64,000 bases of DNA from Paracoccaceae bacterium. Lineage in GTDB: Bacteria; Pseudomonadota; Alphaproteobacteria; Rhodobacterales; Rhodobacteraceae. Both the position numbers and the translations under genes were made by a program. Location: contig JABSSD010000035.1 of the NCBI GenBank assembly GCA_013214575.1, positions 1 to 64,000 of the forward strand, given 5' to 3'. Each line of letters begins with the position of its first letter. Within the stretch, counting starts at the first letter, position 1. Below, in pieces: positions 16,898 to 24,933 of this stretch. The notes under the pieces were generated by a model that was given only the letters and a program-made list of their open reading frames with translations, made no database searches and had not been told where the DNA came from.

Positions 16898-17241
16898 ACT
16901 AAAAACCCCTGTTTTTCTGTCACTAAACCGATTCTGATGGAATCTGTAAAATTAGAATCATTAATATTCACCCTCACTATTATTGGGGATGAGTCGCAGG
17001 ACTTCACTACACCAGATACGAGAAAAAAAGGTCGGTAAAATCAGCTATTTGGAATAAAGCCACCGGCAGCCGGGTGAGGGTGGGGTTGAATTCAACCAAG
17101 AAGAGCGTAATGTTAACACAGTGGTTGAGTTTGGCATGTTGGATGGGGATAGATTGAGGACGGGCTAGGTAATTGGCACAGTCTTTCAGTCGGTATTTGG
17201 CAGCCAGGCATTTGACCTAAAATTTAGATGAGGAGAGAAGC
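16898..17241. other. AT-rich 344-bp intergenic region with two palindromes
   Basis: This gap between divergent genes is visibly more AT-rich than its surroundings and holds no convincing ORF. GATTCTGATGGAATC (16930-16944) is a 5-5-5 dyad close to the quinone oxidoreductase start, and an isolated AGAATC half-site follows at about 16957. GGTTGAATTCAACC (17084-17097) is a perfect 14-bp palindrome upstream of the XRE gene. Both are candidate operators. ATGAGGAGAGAAGC before 17242 supplies the ribosome binding site. Confidence 0.5.
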
Positions 17242-17613
17242 ATGGCTCATCCCGTAGATGTGCATGTGGGCAAGCGGATCCGGCACCGCCGCTGGTTGAC
17301 TGGCATGACCCAACAGCAGCTGGCCGAACAGGTTGGCATCAAGTTTCAGCAAATCCAGAAATACGAGACCGGCGCCAATCGCGTCAGCGCCTCGCGGCTG
17401 TGGGATATTTCGGATTCGCTGACTGTTCCGGTGAGTTTCTTTTTCGAAGGTCTGGAAGGGGCGGCCGATTCAGGATCTGATAAATCCTCGGTGCCCGCCG
17501 ACCTGATGGGCGACAAGGAAGCGCTGGATCTTGTGCGCTCCTACTATGCGATTCCTGAAAACCAGCGTCGCCGTCTGTTTGAACTGGCTCGGGTGCTCAG
17601 CGACGTCGCCTGA
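17242..17613 (+). CDS. XRE family helix-turn-helix regulator
   Basis: The 123-residue protein has a Cro/CI-type HTH at about residues 10-65 (MTQQQLAEQVGIKFQQIQKYE with ANRVSASRLWDIS) and a C-terminal helix ending in YYAIPENQRRRLFELARVLS. The same size and layout are common in Rhodobacteraceae, but no target is known to me. GAGGAGAG precedes the ATG. The palindrome GGTTGAATTCAACC about 150 bp upstream could be its own operator. Confidence 0.85.
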   Translation: MAHPVDVHVGKRIRHRRWLTGMTQQQLAEQVGIKFQQIQKYETGANRVSASRLWDISDSLTVPVSFFFEGLEGAADSGSDKSSVPADLMGDKEALDLVRSYYAIPENQRRRLFELARVLSDVA

Positions 17614-17703
17614 TCACGACTGGCCATTGGGCTTGAATGCCCGACCTTTAGGCTTGTGAACCTGGCCTTTAGGCTTGCAATAGACGCGGTTGAGTGGCAA
17701 CCG

Positions 17704-18501
17704 ATGGGGATGACCTCAACCGCGTTTACCGATCTCGAGATTGCCCATCTGCTGGCGGATGCCGCCGGCACAGCAATCCTGCCCTATTTCCGCCGTTCCG
17801 ACCTCTGTGCCGAGAACAAGCTGAAAGAGGGGTTTGACCCCGTCACCATCGCCGATCGTGCGGCCGAACTCGCCATGCGAGCGATCTTGGCGCAACACCG
17901 GCCTGAGGATGGCATTTGGGGCGAAGAATTCGGGCAGAGCCCGGGGACCTCCGGGCGCAGTTGGGTCCTGGACCCGATCGACGGCACCCGTGGCTTTATC
18001 AGCGGCACCCCGACCTGGGGCGTCTTGATCGCCCTGAGCGACGACAAAGGCCCGTTTTTGGGCATTGTCGATCAGCCCTATACGGGCGAGCGTTTTGTCG
18101 GATCTGCTGATGGCGCAATGATGACCGGGCCGCTGGGACCACAGAGCTTGCAAACCCGCGCCACCACCACGCTGGATCAGGCCATTCTGTTCACCACTTT
18201 CCCCGAGGTCGGCAGCCCGGCCGAGCGCGCCGGGTTTGACAGTGTCTCGGCGCAGGTCAAGCTGACCCGCTATGGCATGGATTGTTACGCCTATGCGCTG
18301 CTGGCGGCGGGGCAGGTGGATCTGGTGATCGAGGCCGGGCTGAACGCCTATGACATCCAGGGCCCCATCGCGGTGATCCAGGCGGCTGGCGGCATTGTCA
18401 CCAACTGGCAGGGCGGCCCGGCCCATGATGGCGGCCGGGTCCTGGCGGCGGCCAATCCGCAGCTGCATGCCGTCGCCCTGGAGCTGCTGAAAAAAGCTTG
18501 A
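17704..18501 (+). CDS. hisN: histidinol-phosphatase, inositol monophosphatase family
   Basis: The 265-residue enzyme belongs to the lithium-sensitive IMPase fold. Metal-binding motifs are GEE (residues 76-78 region), WVLDPIDGTRGFISGTPTWG and, near the end, NAYDIQGPIAVIQAAGG. The DGTRGFISG variant is typical of HisN-type histidinol-phosphate phosphatases rather than inositol phosphatases. The start is either ATG 17704 or ATG 17710. It would supply the penultimate histidine step; no other his gene is adjacent. Confidence 0.82.
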   Translation: MGMTSTAFTDLEIAHLLADAAGTAILPYFRRSDLCAENKLKEGFDPVTIADRAAELAMRAILAQHRPEDGIWGEEFGQSPGTSGRSWVLDPIDGTRGFISGTPTWGVLIALSDDKGPFLGIVDQPYTGERFVGSADGAMMTGPLGPQSLQTRATTTLDQAILFTTFPEVGSPAERAGFDSVSAQVKLTRYGMDCYAYALLAAGQVDLVIEAGLNAYDIQGPIAVIQAAGGIVTNWQGGPAHDGGRVLAAANPQLHAVALELLKKA

Positions 18502-18566
18502 GCCGGATCGGAGCTTCGGCTATTTTGCAAATGCCGAGTCCTTTGCCCCTTCTGTCGGCCCAAATA

Positions 18567-18604
18567 CACACTTCGTACCGAAGCGGGCCAACATACGAAG
18601 TGTG
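18567..18604. promoter_or_regulatory. 11-bp inverted repeat upstream of the 8-oxoguanine deaminase gene
   Basis: CACACTTCGTA and TACGAAGTGTG form perfect 11-bp arms separated by 16 bp and end 8 bp before the ATG. The right arm adjoins the AGGGG ribosome binding site. It could be an operator for a dimeric repressor or an RNA hairpin that affects translation; no T run supports a terminator. Confidence 0.5.
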
Positions 18605-18612
18605 AGGGGCCT

Positions 18613-19950
18613 ATGTCCGAAATCCTGATTCAAAACGCCGATACCATCATCACCATGGACGATGGCGGCCGGGTCTATCATGGCGCCGATCTGCTGATCC
18701 GTGATGGTGTGGTGGCGGCCGTGGGGCCAAATTTGCACCACGCAGGCGAGACCCTCTCGGGGCGCGGCTGCGTGGTGACGCCGGGACTGGTGAACACCCA
18801 CCACCACCTGTACCAGAACCTGACCCGCGCGGTGCCCGGCGCCCAGGACGCTCTGCTGTTTGGCTGGCTGCAACGGCTCTACCCGATCTGGGGCCGCTTT
18901 GGCCCGGACGAGATGTTCACCTCGGCGCAACTGGGGCTGGTTGAGCTGGCGCTGTCCGGCTGCACCCTTAGCTCCGATCACCTCTATCTCTATCCCAATG
19001 GCGCCCGGCTGGAGGATACCATTGACGCCGCCGCCACGGTTGGCTTGCGCTTTCACCCCACCCGCGGCGCCATGAGCATCGGAGAAAGTGATGGCGGCCT
19101 GCCGCCCGATGCCCTGGTGGAACGCGAAGAGGCCATTCTCAACGATATGATCCGGGTGGTGGATGCCTTTCATGATCCGGCTGAGGGTTCGATGTGCCGG
19201 GTAGGGCTGGCGCCCTGCTCGCCGTTCTCGGTCAGCCGCGGGCTGATGCGGGACACCGCGCTGCTGGCCCGCGACAAAGGCGTGATGCTGCACACCCACC
19301 TGGCCGAAAATGACGAAGATGTTGCCTATTCCCTGGCCCAGTTCGGCTGCCGCCCCGGCCAATACGCCGAGGACCTGGGCTGGACCGGCGCCGATGTCTG
19401 GCACGCCCATTGCGTCAAGCTGGATGTGGTCGAAATCGACCTGTTCGCCCGCTCGCGCACCGGTGTTGCCCATTGCCCCTGTTCCAACTGCCGCCTCGGC
19501 AGCGGCATCGCCCCGGTGCGCCAGATGCGCGATGCCGGTGTTCCGGTTGGCCTCGGCGTTGACGGCTCAGCCAGCAATGACGCGGCCAATCTGATCGGCG
19601 AGGCGCGCCAGTCGATGCTGCTGCAACGGGTGCAAAACGGCGCCGACGCCATGAGCGCCTATGAGGCGCTGGAAATTGCCACCCGCGGCGGTGCCGATGT
19701 TCTGGGCCGTCCCGACTGTGGCCGGCTGGCGCCCGGCAAACGCGCCGACATCGCCATCTGGGACACCACTGGCGTCAGTTCCAGCGGCAGCTGGGACCCC
19801 GCCGCGCTGCTGCTGGCGGGCCCCAGCCAGGTGAAACACCTGTTTGTCGAAGGCCGCCAGATTGTGCGAGGCGGAGAAATCACCACTGTTGAGCTGCCGC
19901 AGCTGCTACAGCGACACAAGGCGCTGGCGCAGCGGTTGATGGGGGCCTGA
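18613..19950 (+). CDS. 8-oxoguanine deaminase / amidohydrolase
   Basis: The 445-residue metal-dependent amidohydrolase has the subtype-III motifs: TPGLVNTHHHLYQNLTRA (first metal site), HTHLAEN, WHAHCVKLD and a later GLGVDGSASND. This pattern matches the 8-oxoguanine deaminase branch (PA0142-like), which hydrolyses 8-oxoguanine to uric acid; older annotations call it atrazine-related hydroxydechloroatrazine hydrolase. The nearby guanine deaminase supports a purine salvage or degradation role. The CAP-domain gene follows after 4 bp. Confidence 0.85.
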   Translation: MSEILIQNADTIITMDDGGRVYHGADLLIRDGVVAAVGPNLHHAGETLSGRGCVVTPGLVNTHHHLYQNLTRAVPGAQDALLFGWLQRLYPIWGRFGPDEMFTSAQLGLVELALSGCTLSSDHLYLYPNGARLEDTIDAAATVGLRFHPTRGAMSIGESDGGLPPDALVEREEAILNDMIRVVDAFHDPAEGSMCRVGLAPCSPFSVSRGLMRDTALLARDKGVMLHTHLAENDEDVAYSLAQFGCRPGQYAEDLGWTGADVWHAHCVKLDVVEIDLFARSRTGVAHCPCSNCRLGSGIAPVRQMRDAGVPVGLGVDGSASNDAANLIGEARQSMLLQRVQNGADAMSAYEALEIATRGGADVLGRPDCGRLAPGKRADIAIWDTTGVSSSGSWDPAALLLAGPSQVKHLFVEGRQIVRGGEITTVELPQLLQRHKALAQRLMGA

Positions 19951-19954
19951 CCAC

Positions 19955-20395
19955 ATGAAACTGCGGGCCATGCTGGTGATCAGCCTCCTGCTATCGGCGC
20001 TGCCGGTCTCGGCCGCTGAGGTGGACCGCAACGCCGCCACCCAGCACCTCAACGCCTTGCGGGCCGACAGCCAGCTTGCAGGGGTGTTGTATTCCATGAA
20101 ACTCGAAAAAGCCGCCCGTCGCCACGCCGAGGACATGGTCCGCAGGGGGGTCTTTTCCCACAGCGGCAGCGATGGATCAGGCATCGGCGACCGCTTGACC
20201 CGCAGCGGCTATGGCTGGTGCACCGCCGCCGAAAATATCGCCTCGGGCCAGCCGACACTGGCGGCGGTGATGCGCGCCTGGACCCTGTCGCGCGGTCACC
20301 GAAAGAATATGCTGAACAGATCCGTCAGCGAGTTTGCGCTGGTGCGCGCATCGGGCGATATCTGGGTCATGGTGCTGGCGCGCCCGGGCTGCTGA
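19955..20395 (+). CDS. CAP (SCP/PR-1) domain secreted protein
   Basis: The 146-residue protein has a cleavable signal peptide (LVISLLLSALPVSAAE) and a CAP domain: LNALRADSQLAGV, HAEDMVRRGVFSHSG, AENIASGQP and SRGHRKNMLN. It is exported to the periplasm or outside. Bacterial CAP proteins have no agreed activity. It lies 4 bp after the deaminase gene, but a functional link is not apparent. A terminator follows. Confidence 0.88.
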   Translation: MKLRAMLVISLLLSALPVSAAEVDRNAATQHLNALRADSQLAGVLYSMKLEKAARRHAEDMVRRGVFSHSGSDGSGIGDRLTRSGYGWCTAAENIASGQPTLAAVMRAWTLSRGHRKNMLNRSVSEFALVRASGDIWVMVLARPGC

Positions 20396-20444
20396 CAGGG
20401 GCGCGCCGCTTGTTTTCTTCTTGTCTGAAATACCTCCGCCGGAG

Positions 20445-20472
20445 GCCCGCCCGCGCCAGCGGGCATCTTTTT
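20445..20472 (+). terminator. terminator after the CAP-domain gene
   Basis: GCCCGC and GCGGGC form a 6-bp stem with an 8-nt loop followed by ATCTTTTT. CTCCGCCGGAG just upstream could add a second small hairpin. Confidence 0.65.
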
Positions 20473-20485
20473 CAGATCGCCGATC

Positions 20486-21772
20486 TTAAACCGCCCGACC
20501 GCCAATCCAGACCTCGGCCACGGCGCGGTCGTCGCCCATCATGATGGTGGCAAACACCGCCTCCCACAGATCCGCCGCGCGCTCTGTGCGCTGGGCAATC
20601 GCCGGGGTCGAGGCCAGATCCAGCACCACCAGATCAGCCTCCATGCCGGCGGCGATATTGCCGATCTTATGCTCCAGCCGCAGCGCTGCGGCCGAGCCTT
20701 GGGTGGCCAGCCACAACAGCTGCGCCGCATGCAGCGGGGTGCCGCGCAGCTGGCCAACCTCATAGGCCGCCGCCATGGTGCGCAGCATCGAAAAGCTGGA
20801 ACCGCCGCCAGTGTCACTGGCCAGGCCAATGCGATGTCCCTCAGCCATCAGACCAGCCATGTCGAACAACCCGGAACCGATAAAGGTGTTTGAGGTCGGG
20901 CAATGCACCAGTGCGGCGCCAAACTCCCGCAGCCGGTGGCGCTCGCGCTCCTCCAGATGAATGGCATGGCCATATAATCCGCGGGCGCCCAAAAGGCCAA
21001 ACTCCTCATAGGTGTCCAGATAGTCCCGCGCCTGCGGGAACAGCGTCTTAACCCAGGCGATCTCATCCAACTGCTCGCTCAGATGGGTCTGCATCAGGCA
21101 GTCCGGATGCTTGGCCCAGAGCGCCCCTATCGCCTGCAACTGCTCGGGGGTTGAGGTCGGCGAGAACCGCGGGGTGATGGCATAGCCCAGCCGGTCCACC
21201 CCGTGCCAGCGGGTGATCAGCGCCTCACTGTCATCATAGGCCGATTGCGGCGTGTCGCGCAGAGCTTCCGGCGCATTGCGGTCCATGCAGGTCTTGCCGG
21301 CCACAATTCGTTGGCCCCGCGCCTGGGCAGCGGCAAAGATGGCATCGACGCTTTCGGGGTGGATGGTACAGAAAGAACAGACCGTGGTGGTGCCATTGGC
21401 CGTGGTCAGATCCAGATAGCGATTGGCCAGCTCATCGGCATAGGCGCGATCGCCAAAGCGCATCTCTTCGGGGAATGTATAGGCATTCAGCCAGTCGATC
21501 AGCCGCTTCCCCCAGCTGGCGATGATGGCGGTCTGCGGGTAATGCACATGGGCATCTACGAATCCGGCCAGGATCAGCTTGTCGCTGTGATCCACCAGAG
21601 GCGCCCTCGGCAGGAGCGCCCGCATGTCGTCCAGCGACCCGGTGCCGGCCACCAGCCCATCCCGAATGGCAACAGCCTCAGACAGTTGCGCGGCATCCTG
21701 CGGTGCGCCCTCGTCAAAGGGCGAGCGCGAGAAGGACAGGACCTGCCCCTTCAGAATAGTCTCGGTGCTCAT
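20486..21772 (-). CDS. guaD: guanine deaminase
   Basis: The 428-residue amidohydrolase converts guanine to xanthine. Motifs include GFVDAHVHYPQT (metal site), the guanine-deaminase segment VCSFCTIHPESVDAIF, QTHLSEQ, GHAIHLEERE, and HCPTSNTFIGSG followed by GLASDTGGGSS. The length fits bacterial GuaD. It is convergent with the 8-oxoguanine deaminase/CAP genes and divergent from mgtE. Xanthine dehydrogenase genes, often neighbours, are not in this window. Confidence 0.92.
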   Translation of the reverse strand: MSTETILKGQVLSFSRSPFDEGAPQDAAQLSEAVAIRDGLVAGTGSLDDMRALLPRAPLVDHSDKLILAGFVDAHVHYPQTAIIASWGKRLIDWLNAYTFPEEMRFGDRAYADELANRYLDLTTANGTTTVCSFCTIHPESVDAIFAAAQARGQRIVAGKTCMDRNAPEALRDTPQSAYDDSEALITRWHGVDRLGYAITPRFSPTSTPEQLQAIGALWAKHPDCLMQTHLSEQLDEIAWVKTLFPQARDYLDTYEEFGLLGARGLYGHAIHLEERERHRLREFGAALVHCPTSNTFIGSGLFDMAGLMAEGHRIGLASDTGGGSSFSMLRTMAAAYEVGQLRGTPLHAAQLLWLATQGSAAALRLEHKIGNIAAGMEADLVVLDLASTPAIAQRTERAADLWEAVFATIMMGDDRAVAEVWIGGRAV

Positions 21773-21906
21773 GATGCGCGTCCTTTTCTTGCCAAACTGT
21801 GCCCCACAGGGTACCCGCCGCAGCAGTTGCGGTAAATTATGCCATTGTCATTGTTTTTCGGTAGCAGCTTCTTCTAGTTTGCAATCAATCAGGCGGAGGT
21901 CAGCCC

Positions 21907-23307
21907 ATGCGCACAGGCAGCGATCACGACAGCAGCACCCGTAGCGGCGATCACCCGCGCGAGGATGCCTATGAGCTGGACCGCAAGGCGGTTGCCGCCA
22001 TTCTCTATGCGGTGGATGTGCAGGACAAGGACCAGCTGGCCCAGTTGATGGCGCCACTGCACGCGGCTGATATTGCCGATCTTCTGGAACAGATTAACAG
22101 CCATGACCGGGCCCGGCTGATTGAATTATTCGGCTATCAGTTCGACGGTGAAATCCTGTCGGAGCTGGACGAATCGGTGCGCGAAGAGGTGCTCGCCATC
22201 CTCCACCCGCAGGTTCTGGCCGAGGCGGTGCGCGATCTTGAAACCGATGATGTGGTTGATCTGGTCGAAGATCTGCAAGAGCCGCAGCAAGAGGCGATCC
22301 TTGAGGTGCTGGCGCAGGCCGACCGGGTCGCGGTGGAGCAGGCGCTGGCCTATCCGGAAAATTCAGCCGGCCGATTGATGCAGCGCGCGGTGGTGATGGC
22401 GCCCGAGCATTGGTCTGTCGGTCAGGTGATTGATTTCATCCGCGACGCCGAGGACCTGCCCGAGCAATTCTACCACGTGGTGCTGGTCGATCCGCGGCTG
22501 AAACCAGTGGGCAATGTGTCGCTTGGCAGGCTGTTGAGCGCCCACCGCAAGGTCAAGCTGACCTCGCTGAAAGAAGAGATCTTTCAGGTGATCCCGGCGG
22601 ATCAGGATGAGGAAGATGTGGCCTATGCCTTCAACCAGTACCACCTGATCTCGGCGCCGGTGGTGGACGGTGAGGGCCGGTTGGTGGGGGCGATCACCAT
22701 TGATGATGCCATGGTGGTGCTGGACGAAGAACACGAAGAAGACATTCTGCGGCTGGCCGGGGTCGGTGAAAGTGCGCTGTCGGACCGGGTGAAGGACACC
22801 ATTAAGCGGCGGCTGCCCTGGTTGGCGGTGAACCTGGTGACGGCGATTTTGGCCTCGATGGTGATTTCTCAGTTTGAGGCGACCATTTCCGAGATGGTGG
22901 CGCTGGCCATCCTGATGCCGATTGTCGCCTCGATGGGCGGCAATGCCGGCACCCAGTCGCTGACCGTTGCGGTGCGGGCAATTGCCACCAAGGATCTGAC
23001 CCGTTCAAACGTCTGGCGGGTGATCCGGCGCGAAGTTCTGGTCGGACTGGCCAACGGCATTATCTTTGCGGTGGTGATGGGGCTGGTGGGGCTGGTCTGG
23101 TTTGGATCGGGTGCGCTGGGGCTGGTGATCGCGGTCGCAATGGTGATCAATCTGGTCGTGGCCGGGCTGGCCGGTACGGTGATCCCGGTGTTATTGGATA
23201 AGGCCGGGATCGACCCGGCGCTGGCCTCTGGTGCCTTTGTGACCACGGTGACGGATGTGGTTGGGTTCCTTGCCTTTTTGGGGTTGGCGGCCTCGGTTCT
23301 GTTCTAG
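21907..23307 (+). CDS. mgtE: magnesium transporter MgtE
   Basis: The 466-residue protein has the MgtE architecture: an N-terminal helical MgtE_N domain (repeats around LMAPLHAADIADLLEQ), two CBS domains (about residues 145-270, ending VVDGEGRLVGAITIDDA) and a five-helix membrane domain starting at PWLAVNLVTAILASMV. The pore signature PIVASMGGNAGTQSLT is intact. It imports Mg2+ and is gated by cytosolic Mg2+ through the CBS part. GGCGGAGG precedes the ATG. Confidence 0.93.
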   Translation: MRTGSDHDSSTRSGDHPREDAYELDRKAVAAILYAVDVQDKDQLAQLMAPLHAADIADLLEQINSHDRARLIELFGYQFDGEILSELDESVREEVLAILHPQVLAEAVRDLETDDVVDLVEDLQEPQQEAILEVLAQADRVAVEQALAYPENSAGRLMQRAVVMAPEHWSVGQVIDFIRDAEDLPEQFYHVVLVDPRLKPVGNVSLGRLLSAHRKVKLTSLKEEIFQVIPADQDEEDVAYAFNQYHLISAPVVDGEGRLVGAITIDDAMVVLDEEHEEDILRLAGVGESALSDRVKDTIKRRLPWLAVNLVTAILASMVISQFEATISEMVALAILMPIVASMGGNAGTQSLTVAVRAIATKDLTRSNVWRVIRREVLVGLANGIIFAVVMGLVGLVWFGSGALGLVIAVAMVINLVVAGLAGTVIPVLLDKAGIDPALASGAFVTTVTDVVGFLAFLGLAASVLF

Positions 23308-23317
23308 GAGACAGGGT

Positions 23318-23881
23318 ATGACAGATCTGACTGCGACCAAAACCCAGGCCCGCAAGGCGGCCTTTGCCCGGCGCAAGGACGCATATGCGATGCATAAACC
23401 CGGTGTTGCCGGCCATCTGTCCGAAGTGCTGGCCGGCTATCGCGGGGTGCCGCTGTCGGGCTATATGCCAATTCGCACCGAGATTGATCCGCTGGCCGCC
23501 ATGGCTGAGGCAGCGGCGCATGGTCCGGTTGCGGTGCCGGTGATCCTGGCGGCGGGGCAGCCGTTGAAATTCAGCCGCTGGCAACCCGAAGCGCCGCTGC
23601 GCGACGGGCCCTTTGGCGCAAAGGTCCCCGAGGTGGACGACTTTTTCGAGCCCGAGATCCTGATCGTGCCGCTGGTTGCCTTTGATGTCCGCGGTGGGCG
23701 GCTGGGCTATGGCGGCGGTTTCTATGATCGCACCCTGGAGAGGCTGCGCGCCAAGCGGCCAACCCTGGCCATCGGCTTTGCCTTTGACGCGCAAGAAGCC
23801 CAGGATCTGCCGCTGGAGCCCACCGACCAGCCGCTGGACATGCTGATCACCGAAAGCCGGGTGCTGCAGTTCCTCCGCTGA
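23318..23881 (+). CDS. 5-formyltetrahydrofolate cyclo-ligase
   Basis: The 187-residue enzyme converts 5-formyl-THF to 5,10-methenyl-THF with ATP. The N-terminus RKAAFARRKDAYAM and the ATP/folate motif VPLVAFDVRGGRLGYGGGFYDRTL are typical. The ATG follows TAGGAGACAGGG, where the mgtE stop lies within the ribosome binding region, so it is probably cotranscribed with mgtE. It is followed by a 169-bp structured gap and the YmdB-type gene. Confidence 0.9.
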   Translation: MTDLTATKTQARKAAFARRKDAYAMHKPGVAGHLSEVLAGYRGVPLSGYMPIRTEIDPLAAMAEAAAHGPVAVPVILAAGQPLKFSRWQPEAPLRDGPFGAKVPEVDDFFEPEILIVPLVAFDVRGGRLGYGGGFYDRTLERLRAKRPTLAIGFAFDAQEAQDLPLEPTDQPLDMLITESRVLQFLR

Positions 23882-23896
23882 CGCGCGCGGCTCCCG

Positions 23897-24049
23897 CCCG
23901 TTGTTGACCTGGCTTCGCAGGTCTGCCGCCCGTTGGGCGTGGCACCGCGCTGGCGCGCAGTGCAACAGGTGCAACAAAAGGCTGCTGAGAGGCTCTGAGA
24001 GGCGCCAAAGGGGGTTGTCCTTGCCCCCTGCGACGGCCTAAGCACGGGC
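23897..24049 (+). ncRNA. candidate structured RNA, possibly 6S RNA
   Basis: The gap after the cyclo-ligase gene folds extensively. A closing helix can form from GCTT/AAGC (23912-23915 with 24040-24043) and GGTC/GGCC (23920-23923 with 24035-24038). A local hairpin spans 23924-23944 (TGCCGCCC with GGGC-GT-GGCA), a long arm starts with TGGCGC/GCGCCA (23951-23956 with 24002-24007), and AGGGGG/CCCCCT (24009-24014 with 24024-24029) gives a 3' hairpin. Size and proximity to a 5-formyl-THF cyclo-ligase gene recall 6S RNA, which in other proteobacteria lies next to this gene. The usual position is upstream, so the call is tentative and the strand unproven. Confidence 0.35.
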
Positions 24050-24050
24050 C

Positions 24051-24863
24051 ATGAGAATTCTGTTTTTAGGCGATGTGATGGGCCGCGCCGGGCGCAAGGC
24101 TATCACCGAGAATCTGCCGCGTTTGCGCGACGAATGGCGGCTGGATTTTGTTGTGGTCAATGGCGAGAACGCCAGCAACGGCATGGGGCTGAGCGGCGAT
24201 CACGCCAAGGCCATGCTGGACGCCGGGGTCGATTGCCTGACCCTGGGCGATCATGCCTTTGACCAAAAGGACATGCTGCAGTTCATCGAGAAGGAACCGC
24301 GTATCCTGCGGCCTCTGAACTATGCCAAGGGCGCGCCGGGCAAGGGCTACCGGCTGTTCAATGCGCCTGGCGGGCGCAAGGTTCTGGTGCTGCAGGCGCT
24401 GGGGCAGGTGTTCATGAAACGCGCCTTTGATGATCCGTTTTCTGCCGTCGAAACCGTGCTGAGATCACATCCGCGCGGCGGGCTGGCGCAGGCGATTATC
24501 GTCGATATGCACTGCGAGGCGACCTCGGAGAAGATGGCGATGGGGCATTTCTGCAACGGCAAGGCTTCGCTGGTGGTGGGCACCCACACCCATGTGCCAA
24601 CCGGCGATGCGCAGATCCTCGACGGCGGCACCGGCTATCTGACGGATGCGGGCATGTGCGGCGATTACAACTCGGTGATTGGCATGGACAAAGCCGAGCC
24701 GATGCGCCGTTTCATCACCGGCATGCCCAAAGGCCGCTTTACCCCGGCAACCGGGGAGGCAACCCTGTCGGGGGTGTTTATCTCGACGGATGATCGCACC
24801 GGCGCCACCAAAGAGATCCGCATGATCCGGTCCGGTGGATTGTTGCAGGACTCAGTGCCGTAA
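24051..24863 (+). CDS. YmdB-type metallophosphoesterase (TIGR00282 family)
   Basis: The 270-residue protein begins MRILFLGDVMGRAGRKAI with the metallophosphoesterase GDxxGRxG motif. It continues with NGENASNGMGL, TLGDHAFDQKD and VGTHTHVPTGDAQIL, the remaining metal-binding blocks. Bacillus YmdB hydrolyses cyclic nucleotides and affects biofilm formation and RNA turnover; whether that holds here is unknown. The length is typical. It lies downstream of the cyclo-ligase gene and the structured gap. Confidence 0.88.
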   Translation: MRILFLGDVMGRAGRKAITENLPRLRDEWRLDFVVVNGENASNGMGLSGDHAKAMLDAGVDCLTLGDHAFDQKDMLQFIEKEPRILRPLNYAKGAPGKGYRLFNAPGGRKVLVLQALGQVFMKRAFDDPFSAVETVLRSHPRGGLAQAIIVDMHCEATSEKMAMGHFCNGKASLVVGTHTHVPTGDAQILDGGTGYLTDAGMCGDYNSVIGMDKAEPMRRFITGMPKGRFTPATGEATLSGVFISTDDRTGATKEIRMIRSGGLLQDSVP

Positions 24864-24933
24864 CCCATCGGTCCATCCCTGCGGCTTTGCTTGCACCATG
24901 TGGCAAAGCGGGTCAGGATGTAGTGCATAGAAG

